A DNA stretch of 64,000 bases from Burkholderia sp. WP9 (GCF_900104795.1 NZ_FNTG01000001.1:1054001-1118000), one strand, 5' to 3'. Counted from the first letter of the stretch, positions 33,123-42,084 are shown. Notes: a model not told the origin generated them from the sequence alone. Made by a program: numbers and translations.

Positions 33123-36100
33123 TCAATTCCCCGTATGCGTCGTGCCGGACGCGGACGGCGTCTGCGGCTCGCGTTCATCGGCACGCACGCGGAACGACGT
33201 GGCGTACAGCGCGGGCAGATAGAACAGCGTGAGGATGGTCGCGCTCGTAATGCCGCCCATCAGCGCGGTTGCCATCGGGCCGAAGAAGTTCGAGCGCAAC
33301 AATGGAATCAACGCGAGCACGGCGGCGGCGGCAGTCAGCGTGATCGGACGGAAACGCCGCACGGTCGCGCCGACGATCGCATCGAACCGCTTATGCCCGG
33401 AGGCGATGTCCTGCTCGATCTGATCGACCAGAATCACCGAGTTGCGCATGATGATGCCGAACATCGCGATCACGCCGAGCATGGCGACAAAGCCGAACGG
33501 CTGGCCGAACAGCAGCAGCGTGAGCACCACGCCGATCAGCCCGAGCGGCGCGGTCAGCACGACCATCAGCACGCGTGCGAAGCTTTGCAACTGGATCATC
33601 AGCAGCGTGAGCACGGCGATGATCATGATCGGCATCTGCGCATTGATCGACGTCTGGCCCTTGCCGCTTTCCTCGACCGAGCCGCCGATTTCGATCCGGT
33701 AGCCCACCGGCAGGCTGCCGCGAATCTGGCCCAGCGCTTTGTCGACGGCATGCGTGACGTCGATACCTTGCGCGCCCGGCGCGACGTCGGATTGCACGGT
33801 GATGGTCGGCTGACGGTCGCGCTCCCAGATCACGCCGTATTCGAGATCGTTGCGCAAATGGCCGAGCGTGCCGAGCGGCACGGGACCGTTCGGCGTAGGC
33901 ATGGCCAGCGTGACGAGTTGCGCGGGATCGACGCGCTCCGCCTTGGGCGCGCGCAGATCGACGCTGATCAGCTTGTCGCGTTCGCGGTACTGCGTGACGG
34001 TGTAGCCGGAGAGCGTCATCGCGAGGAAGCTCGAAATGTCTTCTGAGCTCACGCCGAGTTCGCGCGCTTTTTTCTGATCGACCTCGAAGCGCACCGAGCG
34101 CTCGGCGGGTTCGTCCCAATCGAACTGCACGTTGCGGGTGCCGTGGTCCGCACGCAGCGTCGCGGCCACGCGCTCGGCGATCGAGCGCACCGTGGCGATG
34201 TCGTCGCCGCTTACGCGGAACTGCACCGGATAGCCGACGGGCGGTCCATTCTCGAGCCGCGACAGGCGCGTGCGAATGGCCGGAAAATGGTCGCGCAATT
34301 CAGGTTCGAGCCATTGCGCAAGCTTTTCGCGATCCTTTACCGACTTCGCCGTGATCACGAATTGCGCGAAATTGGGTTGCGGCAATTGCTGATCGAGCGG
34401 CAAATAGAAACGCGGCGCGCCGGTGCCGACGAAGTCGACCGTATGATCGATTTCCGGGCGGCCCACTAGTGCTTTTTCGAGCCGCGTGGCCTCACGCAAT
34501 GTGGCTTCGAATGAGGCGCCTTCGGGCAGGCGCACATCCACCAGCAACTCGGGGCGGTCCGAACTCGGGAAGAACTGCTGCGGCACCAGCGTGAAACCCG
34601 CCATGGCCAGCACGAATAGTACGACTGTGATCGCCAGCACGACGAAGCGCCGCTCGATGCACCAGCCGATCCAGCCGCGCAGGCGCCGGTAGAAACGCGT
34701 GTCGTAGATGTCGTGCTCGTGATCGTCGGGCAGATGTGTCTCGTGCGCCTCGCGTTTGCGCTCGGGCAACAGGTGATAGCCGAGCAGCGGAATCAGTACC
34801 ACGGCGGCAAGCCACGAGGCGATCAGCGCGATCGCCGACACTTCGAAGATCGAACGCGTGTATTCGCCGGTGCTCGACTTGGCCAATGCGATCGGCAAAA
34901 AACCGGAGACGGTGACGAGGGTGCCGGTGAGCATCGGAAACGCGGTGCTGGTGTACGCATAGGCTGCCGCGCGCGTGCGGTTCCAGCCTTGCTCCAGCTT
35001 CACCGACATCATTTCGACGGCGATGATCGCGTCGTCGACGAGCAGTCCCAACGCAAGCACGAGCGTGCCGAGCGACACCTTGTGCAGGCCGATATCGAAC
35101 AGGTACATGCACAGCGCGGTGACGGCGAGCACCACGGGAATCGAGATCACGACCACCATGCCGGTGCGCACGCCGAGCGACACCAGGCTCACCACCAGCA
35201 CGATCGCCACGGCTTCGGCGACGGCTTCGAGAAAGTCGTCGACCGAATGCGCGACCGCGTTCGGCATGCTCGACACTTCGACCAGTTGCAAGCCGGCGGG
35301 CAGCGCGCGGCGCAACTGGACCATCTGCTGATCGAGCGCCTTGCCGAGGCGGATCACGTCGCCGCCCGGCTGCATGGTCACACCGATGCCGAGCACGGCC
35401 TTGCCGCCGGAGCGCATTTGCGTGACGACGGGGTCGTCGTAGCCGCGTTTGATCGTGGCGATATCGCCGAGACGGAACGAGCGGTTGTTGATGCGAATCA
35501 GCGTGTCGGCGAGAGCGTTGACGTCCTTGAACTGGCCGGTGGGACGCACGAACACGCGGTCATCGGTGGTGGTCAGCGTGCCGGCTTGCGAGACGCTGTT
35601 CTGCGAATTGATGGCCTGGCCGAGTTGTTGCGGCGAGATGCCCAGACGCGTGAGCTGCGTATTGGCGATCTCGATATAGATGTGTTGATCGGGATCGCCG
35701 AAATAATCGACCTTGCCGACGCCCGGCACGCGCAGCAGCACCGTGCGCAGTTGGTCAGCGTAGTCGTGCAGTTGCGCGGCGGAAAAGCCGTCGCCTTCGA
35801 GCGTGTAGATGTTGGTATAGACGTCGCCGAATTCGTCGTTGAAGAACGGGCCTTGTATGCCTTGCGGCAGCGTGGCCGCAATGTCGCCGACTTTCTTGCG
35901 CACCTGATACCAGGTTTCGGGCACGTCCTTGACCGGCGCCGAGTCTTTCATCGAGAAGAACATCAGCGATTCGCCGGGGCGCGAGTAGCTGCGCACGAAG
36001 TCGATCGCGGGCGTCTCCTGCAATTTTCGGCCGATGCGGTCCGTGACCTGTTCCTGCACCTGGCGCGCGGTCGCGCCGGGCCAGAAGGTGCGGATCACCA

Positions 36101-36260
36101 TCACGCGGAACGTGAAGGGCGGGTCTTCGGATTGCGCGAGCCGCGTATAGGCGAGGATACCGAAAGCGGTGGCGAGCGCGATCAGGAAAACGACCAGCGC
36201 CTGGTGGCGCAGTGCCCATGCGGACAGGTTGAAGCGTCCCTCTTCAGGCGTGGTGCTCAT
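33123..36260 (-). CDS. RND family multidrug efflux transporter, inner membrane pump
   Basis: A 1045-residue, 12-helix proton-driven exporter of the AcrB/MexB superfamily. The helix 4 proton-relay aspartates are in LGLLVDDAIIAVE, and the docking-domain and porter repeats (GVGKVDYFGDPDQHIYIEI) are recognisable. The N-terminus (LSAWALRHQALVVFLIALATAFG) is the first helix. The start ATG at 36260 overlaps the adaptor's stop (ATGA). The frame also runs open far upstream as a shadow of the adaptor gene, which is not coding. Substrates are unknown, but a drug/solvent type is likely given the TetR regulator. Confidence 0.95.
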   Translation of the reverse strand: MSTTPEEGRFNLSAWALRHQALVVFLIALATAFGILAYTRLAQSEDPPFTFRVMVIRTFWPGATARQVQEQVTDRIGRKLQETPAIDFVRSYSRPGESLMFFSMKDSAPVKDVPETWYQVRKKVGDIAATLPQGIQGPFFNDEFGDVYTNIYTLEGDGFSAAQLHDYADQLRTVLLRVPGVGKVDYFGDPDQHIYIEIANTQLTRLGISPQQLGQAINSQNSVSQAGTLTTTDDRVFVRPTGQFKDVNALADTLIRINNRSFRLGDIATIKRGYDDPVVTQMRSGGKAVLGIGVTMQPGGDVIRLGKALDQQMVQLRRALPAGLQLVEVSSMPNAVAHSVDDFLEAVAEAVAIVLVVSLVSLGVRTGMVVVISIPVVLAVTALCMYLFDIGLHKVSLGTLVLALGLLVDDAIIAVEMMSVKLEQGWNRTRAAAYAYTSTAFPMLTGTLVTVSGFLPIALAKSSTGEYTRSIFEVSAIALIASWLAAVVLIPLLGYHLLPERKREAHETHLPDDHEHDIYDTRFYRRLRGWIGWCIERRFVVLAITVVLFVLAMAGFTLVPQQFFPSSDRPELLVDVRLPEGASFEATLREATRLEKALVGRPEIDHTVDFVGTGAPRFYLPLDQQLPQPNFAQFVITAKSVKDREKLAQWLEPELRDHFPAIRTRLSRLENGPPVGYPVQFRVSGDDIATVRSIAERVAATLRADHGTRNVQFDWDEPAERSVRFEVDQKKARELGVSSEDISSFLAMTLSGYTVTQYRERDKLISVDLRAPKAERVDPAQLVTLAMPTPNGPVPLGTLGHLRNDLEYGVIWERDRQPTITVQSDVAPGAQGIDVTHAVDKALGQIRGSLPVGYRIEIGGSVEESGKGQTSINAQMPIMIIAVLTLLMIQLQSFARVLMVVLTAPLGLIGVVLTLLLFGQPFGFVAMLGVIAMFGIIMRNSVILVDQIEQDIASGHKRFDAIVGATVRRFRPITLTAAAAVLALIPLLRSNFFGPMATALMGGITSATILTLFYLPALYATSFRVRADEREPQTPSASGTTHTGN

Positions 36261-37441
36261 GAAGCGAAGTCCTCGGGATGCAGCGGCGCGATCGCACGGA
36301 CCTTCTCGCCGGCGGTCACCGTATGCACGCCTTGCAGCACGACGCGCTCGCCCTCCTTGATGCCCTGGCTGATCACCACGGTGCGCTCGTTGTAGCGCGT
36401 GACCGTTACTCGGCGCAGTTCCAGCGCGTTGTCCGCGGCGCGCACGATCCACACGGCGGGCTGCGTGCCGTCGTGGAACAACGCGGTGGCGGGCACCGTA
36501 AACGAGCCGTTCTGATTGGCCGAAGTGTTCGCCGACGCGGCGAGTTCGATATCCGCGGTCATGCCCAGACGCACATCCGGGCCGGGGTTCTCGAGCGTGA
36601 GTTTGGCGCGATAGGTGCGGCTTTGCGGATCGGCGGCGGGCGAGAGTTCGCGCACGCGCGCGGCGAACTTGCGTCCCGGCAGCGCGGCAAGCGTGACGTT
36701 GGCGGTTTGCCCGACGGAGAGCGCGGCGAGCGCGCTTTCCGGCACGTCGCACACCACGTCGATGTCGCCGCTCCAGGCGAGGTTGTAGACGGCCTGGCCC
36801 GCCGAGACGTTCTGACCGGTGTCGGCCTGCTCGGCGGTAATCACGCCGGCGTGATCGGCGGCGAGCGTGGTGTATTGCAACTGGTCTTTCGACAACGCCG
36901 CCTGCTGCGCGGCCTGATCGCGCTGCGCGACGGCGGATGCGTATGCGTTCGTGGTCTGTTCGAGCTGGGCAGGCGCAATCAGGTTCTCTTTCGCCTGCGC
37001 CTGATCGCGATCGAGTTGCTGCTTCGCATACACAAGACTGTGCTCTGCGGCGGCAAGCTGCGCCTGCGCGCTGGCAGCGTTCTTTTGCTGGTCGGCCGGA
37101 TCGAGCCGGGCGACGATCTGCCCGTTCTTCACCACATCGCCGAGGCGCACGCGCCGTTCGACGATCTTCCCGCCGACGCGAAACGACAGCGGCGTCGAGT
37201 AACGGGCCTGCACTTCGCCGGGTAACGACGCTGCCTGCATCTCGCTGCCGTCCGCATGCACGGCGACAGCGACCACCGGACGCGGCTCGGGCGCGGCGGC
37301 TTCTTTCTTCGAACACGCGGCCAGCGTGACGACGCCGGCAAGAACCAGAACGAATGCTGCGTGGCGCGGGCTTACGGGACGGCCACGCCGACGCGACTGC
37401 GGGCGCATCGCGGGCGATGCGGGAAAACCGGGACGCTTCAC
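36257..37441 (-). CDS. RND efflux periplasmic adaptor (membrane fusion protein)
   Basis: A 394-residue periplasmic adaptor joining pump and outer-membrane channel. A lipobox (LAAC, Cys at about 43) follows a long basic leader. The lipoyl half (VGGKIVERRVRLGDVVKNGQIVARLDP), the helical hairpin (ADQQKNAASAQAQLAAAEHSL...) and the beta-barrel/membrane-proximal parts are in order. The start is taken as GTG 37441, with GGGGTA upstream; an internal ATG (MRPQSRRRG, residue 12) is equally plausible. It is the first gene of the operon. Confidence 0.92.
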   Translation of the reverse strand: MKRPGFPASPAMRPQSRRRGRPVSPRHAAFVLVLAGVVTLAACSKKEAAAPEPRPVVAVAVHADGSEMQAASLPGEVQARYSTPLSFRVGGKIVERRVRLGDVVKNGQIVARLDPADQQKNAASAQAQLAAAEHSLVYAKQQLDRDQAQAKENLIAPAQLEQTTNAYASAVAQRDQAAQQAALSKDQLQYTTLAADHAGVITAEQADTGQNVSAGQAVYNLAWSGDIDVVCDVPESALAALSVGQTANVTLAALPGRKFAARVRELSPAADPQSRTYRAKLTLENPGPDVRLGMTADIELAASANTSANQNGSFTVPATALFHDGTQPAVWIVRAADNALELRRVTVTRYNERTVVISQGIKEGERVVLQGVHTVTAGEKVRAIAPLHPEDFAS

Positions 37442-37561
37442 AATTACCCCAACTGGAGACAGCGAACGAACACGGCAAGCCGCAGCGGCCCGCCAGCGAA
37501 GACGCGTGGGCCATTATGCAATTGGCATGCGCATCTGACTTCGAATGACGGTTTGCATTCT

Positions 37562-37577
37562 AATACACACATGTATT
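37562..37577. promoter_or_regulatory. Inverted repeat operator candidate for the efflux TetR regulator
   Basis: AATACA (37562-37567), CACA, TGTATT (37572-37577), a 6-bp inverted repeat in an AT-rich patch between the divergent adaptor gene and TetR gene. Its position suits autorepression and control of the efflux operon. Confidence 0.6.
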
Positions 37578-37625
37578 TGAATGTTGGAGTGAATTCGGAT
37601 TCTTTTCAGTGCTAGACTGGCGGCC

Positions 37626-38243
37626 ATGAAACGGCAACGACTGACACGCGAGCAGAGCAAAGACCAGACGCGCGAGCGATTGCTCGACGCTGCGCAAGCC
37701 ATTTTTATGAGGAAGGGTTTCGTTGCGGCGAGTGTCGAAGACATCGCGGCGGCGGCGGGTTATTCGCGCGGTGCGTTCTATTCGAACTTCCGCAGCAAGA
37801 GCGAGTTGTTTCTCGAACTACTGCGGCGCGACCACGAAGTCATGCAGGCGGGGTTGCAGGCGATCTTCGCGGATGCGGCATCGCGTGAAGAAATGGAAGC
37901 ACGCGTGCTGCGCTACTACAGCAATCTGCATCGCGAGAACAAGTGTTTCCTGCTGTGGGTCGAGGCGAAGTTGCTCGCGGTGCGAGACGGCCGTTTCCGG
38001 ATTCGCTTTAACGCTTTCATGCACGAGAAGCTCGAGCAGTTGAGCGCGTATATCCGGGAGTTTTCGGCGCGTGTGGGCACGCCGATGGTGATGCCGCCGG
38101 AGACGCTGGCGATCGGCTTGATGGGTTTGTGCGACGGCGTGCAGTTTTTCTACACGGTCGACCCGCAGAACGTGCCGGCGGAGATGGCTGAAACGGTGCT
38201 GGCGGGGTTTTTTGCGCGCGTGGTGTTCGGGCGCGAACCGTAA
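37626..38243 (+). CDS. TetR family regulator of the RND efflux operon
   Basis: A 205-residue AcrR-like repressor. The helix-turn-helix spans about residues 17-60 (RERLLDAAQAIFMRKGFVAA, EDIAAAAGYSRGAFYSNFRS). The C-terminal ligand domain is helical with the TetR_C pattern (LGLCDGVQFFYTVDP-like ending). It is divergent from the efflux operon with 184 bases between starts and an inverted repeat in the middle, the usual arrangement in which the regulator represses the pump until a drug binds it. It is monocistronic and lacks an obvious terminator. Confidence 0.92.
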   Translation: MKRQRLTREQSKDQTRERLLDAAQAIFMRKGFVAASVEDIAAAAGYSRGAFYSNFRSKSELFLELLRRDHEVMQAGLQAIFADAASREEMEARVLRYYSNLHRENKCFLLWVEAKLLAVRDGRFRIRFNAFMHEKLEQLSAYIREFSARVGTPMVMPPETLAIGLMGLCDGVQFFYTVDPQNVPAEMAETVLAGFFARVVFGREP

Positions 38244-38267
38244 GACGTAAAGCCGTAAAGCGCGGCG

Positions 38268-38480
38268 TCAGTCAGCCGGCAACTGCGCGCAAGCGTCGGC
38301 AACCGGCGTTGCGCAGACGAACGAATACTGCCCGCTGTAGCGCAGAACCTCTTCGCCCACATGCAGCACCACCTTGATGTCCGGGCAACGTTCGTACGCG
38401 ATGAAAGCCGAACACGCCGCAGCGGACCAGCAGACCAATGAGAACGCGATTTTTTCGAACAGCTGAAAACGATGTGTCAT
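38268..38480 (-). CDS. Small hypothetical membrane protein
   Basis: A 70-residue protein with one hydrophobic segment (FEKIAFSLVCWSAAACSAFIAYE, about residues 8-30) followed by a soluble part with four further cysteines or paired polar residues (RCPDIKVVLHVGEEVLRYSGQYSFVC). The hydrophobic segment could be a membrane anchor or an uncleaved signal. The ribosome site is weak. Composition fits a real gene and the stop lies close to the convergent TetR gene. No family recognised. Confidence 0.5.
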   Translation of the reverse strand: MTHRFQLFEKIAFSLVCWSAAACSAFIAYERCPDIKVVLHVGEEVLRYSGQYSFVCATPVADACAQLPAD

Positions 38481-38647
38481 AGCAATTAACGATTGATTTC
38501 CCTTTCGGGGGCTATGATACCAGCATCCTAGGGTTTATACCTACTCCAAATCCGCAATAAACCTTGCAAAAAACCGCACGGAGTTGACGCGAGCGCACTC
38601 GCAAACCTGTCCGGAATGTCATGTTCAGGTCAGGGTTGGGACATGAT

Positions 38648-38709
38648 CGGGTCGATACAATCGGATCGTTGGGCAAACCCGCGCGCGCCTTGCCGAGCGG
38701 GTCGATACA
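38648..38709. repeat. 12-bp direct repeat upstream of the LysR gene
   Basis: CGGGTCGATACA occurs at 38648-38659 and again at 38698-38709, exactly 50 bp apart (about five helical turns). Both are within 110 bases of the LysR start, so they may be regulator half-sites; the first overlaps a possible -10 (TACAAT, 38656-38661). Confidence 0.45.
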
Positions 38710-38757
38710 GGCGTGAGGGTTGCGCCGGCCCGGCTTTACCGCGGCAGGAGTCGTCCC

Positions 38758-39816
38758 ATGAACCAATTGCAGTCGATGCGCGTTTTCGTCAGAGTGGCCG
38801 ACCTCGGTAGTTTCGTCCGTGCGGCTGGCGCGCTGGATCTTTCCACGGCGGTTGTCACGCGTCACGTCGCCGATCTGGAAGCGCGCCTCGGCACCCGCCT
38901 GCTCAATCGCACCACGCGACGCCTCTCGCTGACGGAGTCCGGCACGACTTATCTGGAGCGCGTGCGGCACATTCTCGACGACCTCGAAGGCGTGGAGCAG
39001 ATGGTGGTGGCGCGCAATCACGAGCCGGTCGGCACTTTGCGCATCGTCGCGCCGGTGGTGTTCGGGCTGCATAGCCTTGCACCGGTGGTGCAGTCCTATG
39101 CCGCGCGCTATCCCGACGTCGTGCCCGATGTCACGCTCGCGGATCGCCACGTCGATCTGGTGGAGGAGGGCTTCGATGTCGGCATTCTCGTCACGCGGTA
39201 CATGCGCAGCGCGAGTATCGTCACGCGGCGTCTGACCACCGGCTATATGACCGTCTGCGCGACGCCCGCGTACCTGGCGCAGCACGGCACGCCGACGCGG
39301 CCCGAGCATCTGCTCACGCATCCGTGTTTGAGCCGGCCGTCCGAGCAGGGCGGCGAAGAACGCGTCTTTACCGGGCCGGACGGCGAAGTCCGCGTGCGCC
39401 CCACGAATGCGATCGTTGCGAACAATACGGAAATGCTCCGGCAGTTCGCGCTGCTGGGAATGGGCGTAGCGATCCTGCCGAACTATCTGATCGGCCGTGA
39501 TCTGGCGTCCGGGCGGCTCGTGCCGCTGCTCGCCAACTACCGTTTGCCGCAGATCGAAATCACGATCGCCTATCCGAGCCGCCTGCATTTGCCGGCGAAG
39601 GTGCGGACTTTCATCGACCATCTCGTCGAGCATTTCCAGCAGCAGGGGCAGCACGCGCGCGATCCGCGCACCGTGACGCCGGCGCGTTCGGTAGCGGAGG
39701 CCGCGGAGGTGATGACGGACATGGGCGATCTGCGGGAGCCGGAATTGTCCGCCGACGCAGCGCGTCCCATGCCCAACGCCGCGCGCTCGCGGATTGCGGC
39801 GTCATCGCCGTTTTGA
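38758..39816 (+). CDS. LysR family transcriptional regulator
   Basis: A 352-residue regulator. The N-terminal winged helix is at residues 1-60 (MNQLQSMRVFVRVADLGSFV, AAGALDLSTAVVTRHVADLE, LGTRLLNRTTRRLSLTE), and the effector domain is typical of the DsdC/CrgA-like subgroup that has VDLVEEGFDVGILV. A CAGGAG ribosome site lies seven bases before the ATG at 38758; the frame opens 45 bases earlier but without a site. The last 50 residues exceed the normal LysR length of about 300 and are low in conservation. Target genes are not evident. Confidence 0.92.
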   Translation: MNQLQSMRVFVRVADLGSFVRAAGALDLSTAVVTRHVADLEARLGTRLLNRTTRRLSLTESGTTYLERVRHILDDLEGVEQMVVARNHEPVGTLRIVAPVVFGLHSLAPVVQSYAARYPDVVPDVTLADRHVDLVEEGFDVGILVTRYMRSASIVTRRLTTGYMTVCATPAYLAQHGTPTRPEHLLTHPCLSRPSEQGGEERVFTGPDGEVRVRPTNAIVANNTEMLRQFALLGMGVAILPNYLIGRDLASGRLVPLLANYRLPQIEITIAYPSRLHLPAKVRTFIDHLVEHFQQQGQHARDPRTVTPARSVAEAAEVMTDMGDLREPELSADAARPMPNAARSRIAASSPF

Positions 39817-39948
39817 TGTCGAGCGCGAGGGGCGTTGGCGTTTGAAGAGGGCCGCCAAGGTTTCCGGCCAGCCGTGCGCTTGCCGGGCAGATGGTTCATC
39901 GTGGTTGAGCCACCTGGCCGCCGGGGCCATGGCGAACGACGAGATTGC

Positions 39949-40338
39949 CTAAATCCACACGTCGTTCGCCGCGGTCCGTTCGCTGACTTCCTCGCCAGTA
40001 TTCTTCACGCCGCGCGGCTCGATTAGCAGCAACTTGACTTCGCGCTCGGCGTACGGCTTGTGCTCGGTGCCCTTCGGCACCACGAACATTTCCCCGGCGG
40101 AAATCAGCACGAAACCATCGCGCATGTCGATGCGCAGTTGCCCGTCGAGCACGATGAAGGTCTCATCGGTGTCGGCGTGCTCGTGCCAGATGAAATCCCC
40201 TTCGATTCGCACCAGCTTGAACTGATAGTCGTTCATTTCGGCGACCACGCGCGCTTGCCACTGGTCGTTGAAAAGCGCCAGTTTTTCCGTGAAATTGATG
40301 GCTTGGTACGGCCGTTGAATGGTTTGAGCGTCGGACAT
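39949..40338 (-). CDS. Cupin domain protein
   Basis: A 129-residue single-domain cupin, a small beta-barrel usually binding a metal. Cupin motif 1 is visible as IWHEHADTDETFIVLDGQLRID, with the metal-type His pair (H52, H54) and Glu59. Motif 2 is EMFVVPKGTEHKPYA, with the second His. The ATG at 40338 has a very good ribosome site (AGGAGGAG). It is a single gene whose function cannot be told; many relatives are annotated as mannose-6-phosphate-isomerase-like or as unknown. Confidence 0.88.
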   Translation of the reverse strand: MSDAQTIQRPYQAINFTEKLALFNDQWQARVVAEMNDYQFKLVRIEGDFIWHEHADTDETFIVLDGQLRIDMRDGFVLISAGEMFVVPKGTEHKPYAEREVKLLLIEPRGVKNTGEEVSERTAANDVWI

Positions 40339-40460
40339 CGTCGTGCTCCTCCTGAGCGGTTATGTCAGGCTGGAAGCGTACGGCGTAACGGGCAGGCGGG
40401 TCTTGAACGTTTGTGCGCGCGGCCGTTCGGCGCCGCGCGATCAGGTATGCAGCCGCTCGA

Positions 40461-40524
40461 CGACTCAACGACTCAACGACTCAACGACTCAACGACTCAA
40501 CGACTCAACGACTCAACGACTCAA
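40461..40524. repeat. Octanucleotide tandem repeat (CGACTCAA)8
   Basis: Eight perfect head-to-tail copies of CGACTCAA, 64 bp, between the cupin gene and the 3' end of the AraC gene. On the minus strand the repeat (TTGAGTCG) supplies the last residues and the stop codon of the AraC protein. Because eight is not a multiple of three, every frame meets a TGA within 24 bases, so copy-number change leaves the protein almost unchanged. Confidence 0.95.
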
Positions 40525-41407
40525 CGCGCGCCGGCGAGCCGACCATCTTCAGCCATTGCGCGGGCGCGACGCCCCATGCGTGCTTGAAATGCCGCGTCAT
40601 GTGACTCTGATCGGCAAAGCCGCTTGCGGCGGAGGCGTCGGCTAGCGACACGCCTTTGAGCACCAGTTGCCGCACGAGATCGAGACGCCGCATGGTCAGA
40701 TAGCGATGCGGACTGGTGCCGAACAGCGCTCGAAAATCCCGCGATAGACTCCAGCGGTCTCGACCCGCCGCGGCGGCAAGTTCGTCGAGCGTGACCGCGC
40801 GATCGAGCGACGCAAGCAGGTAATCGCGTGCCAGGGTTGCCGCCCGGTAATCCACAGAACGGGGCGCGTCCGGCGCGCCGGCCACCGCGGCGAGGGCGAC
40901 GGCCAGATCGTGGAGCGCGCTGTCCTGTTCGAGCGGGTCGATGGCGCTATCCATCGCCTGCAACAGGCTCTCGGTGGCGGCAAAGAGGCGCGGATCATTC
41001 GACAGGCCACCTTCCAGAAACGGCAGCGGCCTGCCGCCGAGCGCCTGCTGGAACAACGCCGGATCGACATAGACCATGCGGTAGTGGAAGCCGTCGCCGG
41101 TGCCGGCCTGGCCGTCGTGCGGTTCGTCGGGATGCAGCACCATCGTGCCGCCCGGCAGGCTGTTACGGATGCTGCCGCGATAGCGAAAACTCTGAACGCC
41201 GGCCAGCGTGCGGCCGATCGCATAGGTATCGTGCCGGTGCATCGCGTAGCCGGCCTGATGAAAGAAAGCCTCGATCCGTTCGATGCCGTTTGCACCGGCC
41301 GTCTGCGGCGAGCGGTAGATCCAGTCGGATTCGCGTTTCAGGCCAGGCGCGAGCCAGAGGGACGGCGGGCGGGAACGAGGCTGCGACGAACCCGACTCCT
41401 CGCTCAT
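40505..41407 (-). CDS. AraC family transcriptional regulator
   Basis: A 300-residue regulator. The N-terminal cupin-like effector domain (AraC_binding type: HQAGYAMHRHDTYAIGRTLAG, GTMVLHPDEPHDG) is followed by a double helix-turn-helix (about residues 205-290: LDELAAAAGRDRWSLSRDFRALFG; LVLKGVSLADASAASGFADQSH), ending in the QWLKMVG block. The final residues VESLSR and the stop are encoded by an octanucleotide repeat. The start ATG overlaps the stop of the DUF2795 gene (ATGA), so the two are translationally coupled. The target and effector are unknown. Confidence 0.9.
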   Translation of the reverse strand: MSEESGSSQPRSRPPSLWLAPGLKRESDWIYRSPQTAGANGIERIEAFFHQAGYAMHRHDTYAIGRTLAGVQSFRYRGSIRNSLPGGTMVLHPDEPHDGQAGTGDGFHYRMVYVDPALFQQALGGRPLPFLEGGLSNDPRLFAATESLLQAMDSAIDPLEQDSALHDLAVALAAVAGAPDAPRSVDYRAATLARDYLLASLDRAVTLDELAAAAGRDRWSLSRDFRALFGTSPHRYLTMRRLDLVRQLVLKGVSLADASAASGFADQSHMTRHFKHAWGVAPAQWLKMVGSPARVESLSR

Positions 41408-41634
41408 GCCCCGAGTCCCGGGCTGTAATTGCCGCTGATCAGGCGCGTGACCGAGTTCACGTCGACATAGTCCTGTTCCGGCAAGCCGTCGAGCATCGAG
41501 AGGACCTCGTTGCTCGCGCCGGCTTCGCGCGCGGCGTCCACGAGTGCGTCTTTGTTGGTTGGAAACTGGACGGCGCCCAGAATATCGGTGATCTGGAGGT
41601 CAATCGATTCGCCGGGAATAGCCGATGCGGTCAT
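41404..41634 (-). CDS. DUF2795 domain protein
   Basis: A 76-residue protein matching DUF2795: the ITDILGAVQFPTNKDALVDAAREAGASNEVLSMLDGLP stretch is the characteristic helical domain, followed by DYVDVNSVTRLIS. It has no signal peptide. The ATG at 41634 has a strong ribosome site (ACGAGGAG). Its stop overlaps the AraC gene start. Function of the family is unknown; the fixed coupling to a regulator is unusual. Confidence 0.88.
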   Translation of the reverse strand: MTASAIPGESIDLQITDILGAVQFPTNKDALVDAAREAGASNEVLSMLDGLPEQDYVDVNSVTRLISGNYSPGLGA

Positions 41635-41829
41635 GCAAACGCTCCTCGTAAGACGGTTGGGCGTGGCGCTTGCCGCTGGTTGAAAGCGCGCGGCTGACGT
41701 AACGCAATGGATGCCGGCCCGCGCATGCCGGTGCTGTAGCACATGCGCGCCCTCGACCGCATTGCGGCCGTGAACGCCAGGCAGTGTAAAGCATGCAGCG
41801 CCGCGCACGTCTCTATGTGACAGGTCGCG

Positions 41830-42084
41830 TCAGGTCTGCAAGTGCTCGTTCTGCCCAGTAAAGCTCCGGTCGAGATGTCGCGATTTGGGCAGCGCGATAT
41901 GTTCCCAATGTTGCGGACGATTGCTGTCCGCGGCGGCGACATCCGGCGCCGCGGGGGCAACGGGTGCGGCGTTGGCGCGTTCGGCAAGACTATTGGCGGT
42001 CATGCTGTCCGGCGCGGTATGAACCGGCGCGGCAAAACAAGAGGCTGACAGCGTCACCATGGTCAACAGCGTCGAGGTTTTCAT
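41830..42084 (-). CDS. Small exported protein
   Basis: An 84-residue protein with a signal peptide (MKTSTLLTMVTLSASCFAAPVHT, cleavage near residue 19-24), an Ala/Pro-rich spacer (NAAPVAPAAPDVAAADSNRP) and a basic C-terminal part (ALPKSRHLDRSFTGQNEHLQT). The ATG at 42084 has one of the best ribosome sites in the window (AGGAGGT). The coding sense is supported by this and by the signal. It is a single gene of unknown function, probably periplasmic. Confidence 0.75.
   Translation of the reverse strand: MKTSTLLTMVTLSASCFAAPVHTAPDSMTANSLAERANAAPVAPAAPDVAAADSNRPQHWEHIALPKSRHLDRSFTGQNEHLQT

Noticed and set aside
40461..40524. CRISPR array
   Set aside because: The repeat unit is 8 bp with no spacers and no cas genes; it is a simple tandem repeat.
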